Shown one piece after another: positions 59,476-64,000 of a DNA stretch of 64,000 nucleotides. The stretch comes from Pseudomonadota bacterium (GTDB lineage: Bacteria; Pseudomonadota; Gammaproteobacteria; Acidiferrobacterales; Acidiferrobacteraceae). A program made the translations under genes and the position numbers. The first letter of the stretch is position 1. Every line of letters begins with the position of its first letter. The DNA is taken from positions 1 through 64,000 of the forward strand of contig JAJYDN010000005.1 in assembly GCA_021777535.1 (NCBI GenBank), given 5' to 3'. Below the pieces are notes generated by a model. It saw only the letters and a program-made list of their open reading frames with translations, was not told where the DNA came from and did no database searches.

Positions 59476-61026
59476 CTATTCCTTCAATTCTATCAGGGGA
59501 TGGCCCGTCATTTCCGAGGGTATGGGCAGGCCGGCCACACGCAGGAGCGTCGGCGCCACATCCTCGAGCGAGCCGGTGGGCGCCATCTGGGCGCGCCGGC
59601 CGATATAAAGGAGCGGCACGGGATTGGTCGTGTGCGCGGTATGCGGCTGGCCGCTTTCCTCGTCTTGCATCTGCTCGGCGTTGCCGTGATCGGCCGTGAT
59701 GAGCATTTCTCCGCCCTGCGCGCGTACCGCGTCCGCCAGCATCCCCAAAAGGCCGTCGAGTACCTCGATGGCGCGCACGGTAGCGGCAAAATCACCTGTA
59801 TGGCCGACCATGTCCGGATTGGCGAAATTGCAGATGATGACATCGTGACGGCCGCCGCGGATCGCCTGCAAAACGGCCGCGGTTACCTGTTGCGCGCTCA
59901 TCTCGGGCTTGCGGTTATACGTCGGCACATCGGTCGGCGAGGGGATCAGTATCCGCTCTTCCCCCTCAAAAGGCGTCTCTTCGCCGCCGTTGAAGAAGAA
60001 CGTGACATGCGCGTATTTTTCCGTCTCGGCGATACGCAACTGGCGCTGGCCGAGGCTTGCCAGATGCGCGCCCAGGACATTGCGCAGCCGTGCCGAGGGA
60101 AAGGCGACCGGCACATCGAAATCGGCCTGATATTCGGTGAGGCTCACGAAGCGGGCGAGTTGCGGGTGCGCTTGCCGCTGAAACCCGTCGAAATCGGCCT
60201 CGATGAACGGCCGGGTGATCTGCCGCGCCCGGTCCGACCGGAAGTTCATGAAAACCACCACATCACCATCGCGAATCGGCCGGGCCGGCCTGCTGGCGGA
60301 ACGGATCAGCGTGGGCCGCACGAACTCGTCGGTCTCGCCGCGCGCATAGGCCGCCTCCAGCGCCGCCGCCGCCGTTGGCGACTCGAATTCGGCCCGGGCG
60401 GCGGTCATCAGATCGTAGGCCGCCTGGATCCGTAGCCACCGGTGGTCCCTGTCCATCGCGTAATAGCGGCCGATGACAGAGGCGAACCGGCCATGGCCGA
60501 GAGCTCCGAACTTCGCCTCCATGGAGGCGATCGAGGCGCTGGCACTCTGGGGCAAGGTGTCGCGGCCGTCCAGGAAGGCATGCAGGCAGACATCGGTGAG
60601 ACCGCGGCTTACGGCGAGCTCGACCAGGGCGTGGATGTGATCCTCGTGGCTGTGCACGCCGCCCTGCGACAGCAACCCCATGATATGCAAGGCTTTGTGG
60701 CTGTCACGGGCAAGGTCGACCGCATCCGTGAGGGTCTTGTTGGTAAAAAACGCCCCCGAGGCGATGGCCCGGTTGATGCGGGTATATTCCTGATACACGA
60801 CCCGGCCGGCGCCGAGGTTCAGGTGGCCCACCTCGGAATTGCCCATCTGCCGGGACGGCAGCCCGACTGCGGCCTCCGAGGCTTGAATGAGTCCATGTGG
60901 CGAAACGCTCCAGGCGTGATCCCACCAGGGCGTATGGGCCGCGGCAATCGCATTATACTCAGTCTGCTCGCGGTATCCCCAGCCATCCAGAATTACGAGC
61001 ACCAAGGGTCTTGGGGTCGACGACAT
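59476..61026 (-). CDS. gpmI: 2,3-bisphosphoglycerate-independent phosphoglycerate mutase
   Basis: This 516-residue glycolytic enzyme uses two manganese ions. The phospho-accepting serine is in MGNSEVGHLNLGAGR; LVILDGWGYRE is the first metal site and ADHGNAEQM with HTTNPVPLLYIG the later ones. Length fits the family. It stops three bases before the envC start. It is divergent from the ArsR-type repressor gene across an AT-rich gap. Confidence 0.97.
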   Translation of the reverse strand: MSSTPRPLVLVILDGWGYREQTEYNAIAAAHTPWWDHAWSVSPHGLIQASEAAVGLPSRQMGNSEVGHLNLGAGRVVYQEYTRINRAIASGAFFTNKTLTDAVDLARDSHKALHIMGLLSQGGVHSHEDHIHALVELAVSRGLTDVCLHAFLDGRDTLPQSASASIASMEAKFGALGHGRFASVIGRYYAMDRDHRWLRIQAAYDLMTAARAEFESPTAAAALEAAYARGETDEFVRPTLIRSASRPARPIRDGDVVVFMNFRSDRARQITRPFIEADFDGFQRQAHPQLARFVSLTEYQADFDVPVAFPSARLRNVLGAHLASLGQRQLRIAETEKYAHVTFFFNGGEETPFEGEERILIPSPTDVPTYNRKPEMSAQQVTAAVLQAIRGGRHDVIICNFANPDMVGHTGDFAATVRAIEVLDGLLGMLADAVRAQGGEMLITADHGNAEQMQDEESGQPHTAHTTNPVPLLYIGRRAQMAPTGSLEDVAPTLLRVAGLPIPSEMTGHPLIELKE

Positions 61027-61050
61027 CGTTTGCTTCTGTATATCCGTCAG

Positions 61051-61100
61051 GTTCTTTAGTTTTTTAAAATTGACTTATTGTATAATCTTTTTTCATCGGG
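61051..61100. promoter_or_regulatory. AT-rich divergent promoter/operator region
   Basis: This 50-base stretch between gpmI and the ArsR gene is strikingly AT-rich for this DNA, with TATAAT at 61080-61085 in the forward direction. No well-spaced -35 was found. ArsR-family repressors of the persulfide type bind AT-rich inverted repeats, so this is the likely site of autoregulation. Confidence 0.4.
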
Positions 61101-61160
61101 GGGCAGCTAGCATAAATGCATAGCAACCCGCCTTCGGCCGTAACCTTGACAGGAGTTGCC

Positions 61161-61502
61161 ATGGTGTCCAACGAGACGATCCGTTCCCTCGACGAGATCC
61201 TCATCACCAACGAAGATGACATTGATGTCGCGTCGCGCTCGCTGAAGGCGATCGCCCATCCGTTGAGGCTCAAGATCCTCTGCATCCTCGGGGCCGCCTC
61301 AGAGGTGAGTGTACAAGATATCGTCGCGCAAGTGGGGACTTCACAAAGCAACATATCCCAGCATCTGTCGATCCTGCGCGACAAAGGGATCCTGGCCTCG
61401 CGCAAGCATGCCAACAAGGTCTTCTACCGGATTGCGGATCCGCGGATCCTGCAGCTGATCGGGGCCATGCGCATGGCCTTCTGCACCCTTCCCGGAAATT
61501 GA
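61161..61502 (+). CDS. ArsR-family repressor, probable dithiol persulfide sensor (BigR/SqrR-like)
   Basis: This 113-residue winged-helix protein starts with MVSNETIRS behind AGGAG. Its recognition region is TSQSNISQHLSILRDKGIL. The metal motif of ArsR (ELCVCDL type) is absent. There are exactly two cysteines: Cys41 in LRLKILCIL (second helix) and Cys108 in MRMAFCTL (last helix). Those positions match the two cysteines of BigR and SqrR, which form a tetrasulfide link on sensing persulfide. A rhodanese gene follows after nine bases, which fits sulfur sensing. Function is inferred by position and context. Confidence 0.8.
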   Translation: MVSNETIRSLDEILITNEDDIDVASRSLKAIAHPLRLKILCILGAASEVSVQDIVAQVGTSQSNISQHLSILRDKGILASRKHANKVFYRIADPRILQLIGAMRMAFCTLPGN

Positions 61503-61511
61503 GGGCAGCCT

Positions 61512-61925
61512 GTGGAAAGCTTTGTCATCGCGCATTGGTATCTGTTTCTGGCGCTTGTCATCGTGATCGCGGCGCTCATCGCGCCTTCGGTGATGAACGC
61601 CGCGTCCGGCATCCCGCGGATCACGCCCACGGAGGCGGTGCAGCTCATCAACCACCAGGGCGGCATCGTCATCGACGTGCGGGAGGCAAGCGAATTCAAG
61701 AGCGGCCACATCGCACGCGCCGTCAACATCCCCCTGGGTGAAATGAAGACCCGCGCCCAGGAACTGAAGAAATACAAGGACAAGCCCGTCATTTTCTGCT
61801 GCGCGAGCGGTGCGCGCTCGGCCCGCGCCGCCGGTGTCTTGCGCCAGCAGGGATTCGGCAAGCCCCACAATCTCGCCGGCGGCCTGCATGCATGGCAATC
61901 GCAAAACCTGCCCCTGGAGTCCTGA
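61512..61925 (+). CDS. Membrane-anchored rhodanese-like sulfurtransferase
   Basis: This 137-residue protein has an N-terminal membrane helix (about 7-29) and a single rhodanese domain. DVREASEFKSGHIARAVNIPL is the conserved N-terminal part. The catalytic loop is CCASGARSA, with the active Cys in CASGAR. It would carry a persulfide at the membrane face. It starts with GTG nine bases after the repressor and ends six bases before grxC. Confidence 0.92.
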   Translation: MESFVIAHWYLFLALVIVIAALIAPSVMNAASGIPRITPTEAVQLINHQGGIVIDVREASEFKSGHIARAVNIPLGEMKTRAQELKKYKDKPVIFCCASGARSARAAGVLRQQGFGKPHNLAGGLHAWQSQNLPLES

Positions 61926-61931
61926 CACACC

Positions 61932-62189
61932 ATGGCAAGAGTCCTGATGTACACTACGCGCGTCTGTCCATACTGCCAGATGGCGCAGAAGCTCCTGGAA
62001 AAAAAGGGCGTCGCCATCGAGAAGATCGCGGTTGACGAGATGCCCGAACGGCGCCGCGAGATGACGGAACGCGCCGGCGGGGCGACCACCGTCCCGCAGA
62101 TATTCATCGGCGACCATCATGTCGGAGGCTACCGGGAACTGGCGCAGCTCGAAACGAAGGGCGAACTGGACAGCCTGCTGGCGCAATAG
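61932..62189 (+). CDS. grxC: Glutaredoxin 3
   Basis: This 85-residue dithiol glutaredoxin has the CPYC active site in TTRVCPYCQMAQ, TVPQIFIGDHHVGG with the cis-proline and glutathione site, and ends in a short helix. It reduces protein or glutathione disulfides and can also resolve persulfides made by the upstream rhodanese. Order rhodanese-grxC-secB-gpsA is conserved in gammaproteobacteria. Confidence 0.95.
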   Translation: MARVLMYTTRVCPYCQMAQKLLEKKGVAIEKIAVDEMPERRREMTERAGGATTVPQIFIGDHHVGGYRELAQLETKGELDSLLAQ

Positions 62190-62223
62190 ATAACCCATAC
62201 ACAATTTTCCAAGGAGCATAGGC

Positions 62224-62691
62224 GTGGCCGAACCCAGTCCCGAGCAGGAAGTCGTTTTCAGCCTTGAAAAGATCTATGTAAAAGACATCTCCTACGAGGC
62301 GCCCCACGTTCCCCAGGTGTTCCTGGAAAAGGCGGCGATGGAAGTGGACCTGCAACTCGGCATCGAACATAAGCCGGTGGAGGCGGCCGAGGGCCTGCAT
62401 GAGGTCGTACTGACCGTGACCGTAACGGCCCGCGTCGAGAAGCGCACCGCGTTCCTCACCGAGGCCAAGCAGGCCGGCATCTTCCGGATCGTCGGCGTCC
62501 CCGGCGAAGAAATGGCCAAGGTCCTCGAGATTGCCTGCCCGAACATACTCCTGCCGTTTTCCCGCGAAGTGATCAATGATCTGGTGTCCAAGGGCGGATT
62601 CCCGCAGCTGCTCATCAATCCGGTCAATTTCGAAGCGCTCTACCAGCAAAAGATGAGCAGCGAGCAGCCCAATGGGCAGTCTGCCCACTGA
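62224..62691 (+). CDS. secB: Protein-export chaperone SecB
   Basis: This 155-residue cytosolic tetrameric chaperone holds preproteins unfolded and passes them to SecA. FSLEKIYVKDISYEAPHVP and the FPQLLINPVNFEALYQQK C-terminal part are family hallmarks. It starts with GTG behind AAGGAG. Its end overlaps gpsA by 20 bases. Confidence 0.96.
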   Translation: MAEPSPEQEVVFSLEKIYVKDISYEAPHVPQVFLEKAAMEVDLQLGIEHKPVEAAEGLHEVVLTVTVTARVEKRTAFLTEAKQAGIFRIVGVPGEEMAKVLEIACPNILLPFSREVINDLVSKGGFPQLLINPVNFEALYQQKMSSEQPNGQSAH

Positions 62692-63706
62692 CAATCCTCG
62701 CCGCATCGCGGTACTGGGAGCCGGCGCATGGGGCACGACGCTCGCGGTGGTGCTCGCCCGGCAAGGTTACGCGGTAGAGCTATGGGGCGCCGACGAGGCG
62801 CGCATGGCGCGCATGGCGCACGAGCGCTGCAATGCAACCTATCTCCCCGGCATCGCGTTCCCGGCAGGGCTCAGCATCGAGCCGGATCTGGCCGCACTGA
62901 GCGGCTGTAAGCGCATCCTGGTGGCCGTGCCGAGCGGCGGTTTCCGCGCCGTCCTGCGGGCCATCGCGCCGGCTTTGCGCCAGGACACCGTGCTCGCCTG
63001 GGCCACCAAGGGACTCGAGGCGGGCAGCGGGCGGCGCATGAGCGAGATCGCCGCCGAACTCGTTCCCGGGCACCCGGGAGCGCTCATCACGGGGCCGAGT
63101 TTCGCCCGCGAGGTCGCGGCCGGCCTGCCCACTGCGCTGACCGTGGTATCGCCGCGGCCTGCGGTCGCCGATGAGGTGGCGCGCTGGCTGCGTCACGAGC
63201 GGTTGCGCGTCTACACGGGCAACGACATGCTGGGCGCGGAATTGTGCGGCGCCATCAAAAATGTACTCGCCATTGCGGTCGGCATCAGCGACGGCCTCGG
63301 ATTCGGCGCCAACGCCCGCGCCGCCCTCATTACCCGGGGACTTGCGGAGCTGACCCGCTTCACCAGCACGCTGGGCGGACAGCTGGAAACGGTGATGGGA
63401 CTTGCCGGCGTCGGCGATCTCGTGCTGACCTGCACAGACAACCTCTCGCGCAACCGGCGCGTGGGTCTTGCCCTGGGACAGGGGCGTACCCTCGGCGACA
63501 TCGTAGGCGAGCTCGGACAGGCGGTGGAGGGTGTGGCGAGCGCGCGGGAAGTCTATGTGCGGGCGCGCGAACACAACGTGGAGATGCCGATCGTCGAGCA
63601 GGTCCATGCCGTGCTGTTCGAGGGCCAGACACCCGATCGCGCGGTAACGGCGCTATTGAACCGGCAGCCACGCGCAGAAGACCCGCTCGCAGGTGACGGC
63701 GGCTAG
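62672..63706 (+). CDS. gpsA: Glycerol-3-phosphate dehydrogenase [NAD(P)+]
   Basis: This 344-residue enzyme makes sn-glycerol-3-phosphate for phospholipids from dihydroxyacetone phosphate. The NAD site is AVLGAGAWGTTLAVVLA. The catalytic lysines lie in WATKGLEAGSG and CGAIKNVLAIAVGI, and LAGVGDLVLTCTDNLSRNRR is the substrate region. The start overlaps secB by 20 bases; MGSLPTDN is the first plausible codon. Confidence 0.97.
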   Translation: MGSLPTDNPRRIAVLGAGAWGTTLAVVLARQGYAVELWGADEARMARMAHERCNATYLPGIAFPAGLSIEPDLAALSGCKRILVAVPSGGFRAVLRAIAPALRQDTVLAWATKGLEAGSGRRMSEIAAELVPGHPGALITGPSFAREVAAGLPTALTVVSPRPAVADEVARWLRHERLRVYTGNDMLGAELCGAIKNVLAIAVGISDGLGFGANARAALITRGLAELTRFTSTLGGQLETVMGLAGVGDLVLTCTDNLSRNRRVGLALGQGRTLGDIVGELGQAVEGVASAREVYVRAREHNVEMPIVEQVHAVLFEGQTPDRAVTALLNRQPRAEDPLAGDGG

Positions 63707-63734
63707 GGCGGTCCTTCCTGCCCGGTGCCGCAAC

Positions 63735-64000
63735 TCATTCCGCGAGGCTCGACGGCTCGGCCGGTGGCGCAAGCTCGGGCGCCGGCACGGCGTAACCGCA
63801 CTCCTTGCGCGGACATACCTTCTCGGTACCACGGCGCTTCGTGGTCTTTACGGTCAGTACGGGGTAGCCGCACTGCGGACAAGGCTCGGCCAAGGGCGGA
63901 TTCCAGACCGCGCACTTGCATTCAGGGTAACGTGAACACGAGTAGAAGATCTTGCCGTAGCGGGAACGGCGCTTCAAGAGTGTGCCCTGCTTGCACTCCG
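63735..64000 (-). CDS. topA: DNA topoisomerase I, C-terminal zinc-ribbon end (partial)
   Basis: This reverse-strand frame enters from the right edge of the window. The visible 88 residues hold the end of one topoisomerase zinc ribbon (YSCSRYPECKCAVWNPP) and another (CPQCGYPVLTVKTTKRRGTEKVC followed by PRKECGYAVP), typical of the C-terminus of bacterial TopA. The start and the catalytic domain lie outside. It is convergent with gpsA, 28 bases away. Confidence 0.9.
   Translation of the reverse strand, partial: ECKQGTLLKRRSRYGKIFYSCSRYPECKCAVWNPPLAEPCPQCGYPVLTVKTTKRRGTEKVCPRKECGYAVPAPELAPPAEPSSLAE

Noticed and set aside
61069-61085. TTGACT followed by TATAAT upstream of the ArsR gene
   Set aside because: The two boxes are only five bases apart, so they cannot be the -35 and -10 of one promoter, although each may serve separately.

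Overview
The window looks like a chromosomal segment of a high-GC gammaproteobacterium. Conserved gene orders support this: lptD-surA-pdxA-rsmA opposite amgK-murU, glyQ-glyS-gmhB-plsC, envC-ctpA-gpmI, grxC-secB-gpsA, and DUF971-ubiE-ubiJ-ubiB. A K+-insensitive H+-pyrophosphatase beside a pyrophosphate-type phosphofructokinase, a mercury operon, a complete aminoarabinose lipid A operon and a probable persulfide sensor suggest a chemolithotroph, perhaps an acidophilic sulfur or iron oxidiser of the Acidiferrobacter type. That lineage is inference; no rRNA or tRNA gene was seen.

The left 13 kb is accessory or mosaic. A CRISPR array of 26 repeats (12-1845) has no cas genes in the window. It is followed 30 bases after its last repeat by a complete IS630-family element (1876-2975) flanked by TA. 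Next come a divergent mer operon (merR / merC-merA) extended by a thioredoxin-like protein and a four-helix membrane protein with a Cys-Cys-Thr-Pro motif, then mtgA. A PP-loop tRNA-thiolation-type enzyme, a TusA-like carrier and a CDF transporter follow, then glnA with a sigma-54 promoter and an NtrC-like site. Downstream of glnA lies a frameshifted IS607-type serine recombinase relic.

The middle (13-40 kb) is mostly housekeeping and envelope biogenesis: glycyl-tRNA synthetase, heptose phosphatase, acyltransferase, queuosine reductase, the lptD/surA/pdxA/rsmA operon, amgK-murU, a histone H1-like protein, a DksA-like protein, ugd, bioB, and a reverse-strand arn operon (arnT, one SMR subunit, arnB, arnC, arnA split in two, arnD) ending in hrpB. 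Ugd makes the UDP-glucuronate that the arn enzymes consume.

The right part (40-64 kb) holds a pyrophosphate-energy operon (pfp, a 70-aa unknown, hppA), an adenylate kinase fused to a long lysine/alanine-rich histone-H1-like tail, and hemB. A reverse-strand phosphate block follows (phoB-phoR, DUF481 protein, decayed phosphatase-like protein, pstB, phoU) without pstS, pstC or pstA. Then come ubiquinone genes, envC-ctpA-gpmI, and an ArsR repressor with Cys41/Cys108 next to rhodanese, glutaredoxin, secB and gpsA. The 3' end of topA is cut by the window edge.

The most unusual items are the adenylate kinase-H1 fusion, the enlarged mer operon, the dithiol ArsR/rhodanese/glutaredoxin cluster, the PP-loop/TusA pair, the unknown small gene between pfp and hppA, and a SurA with no visible signal peptide.
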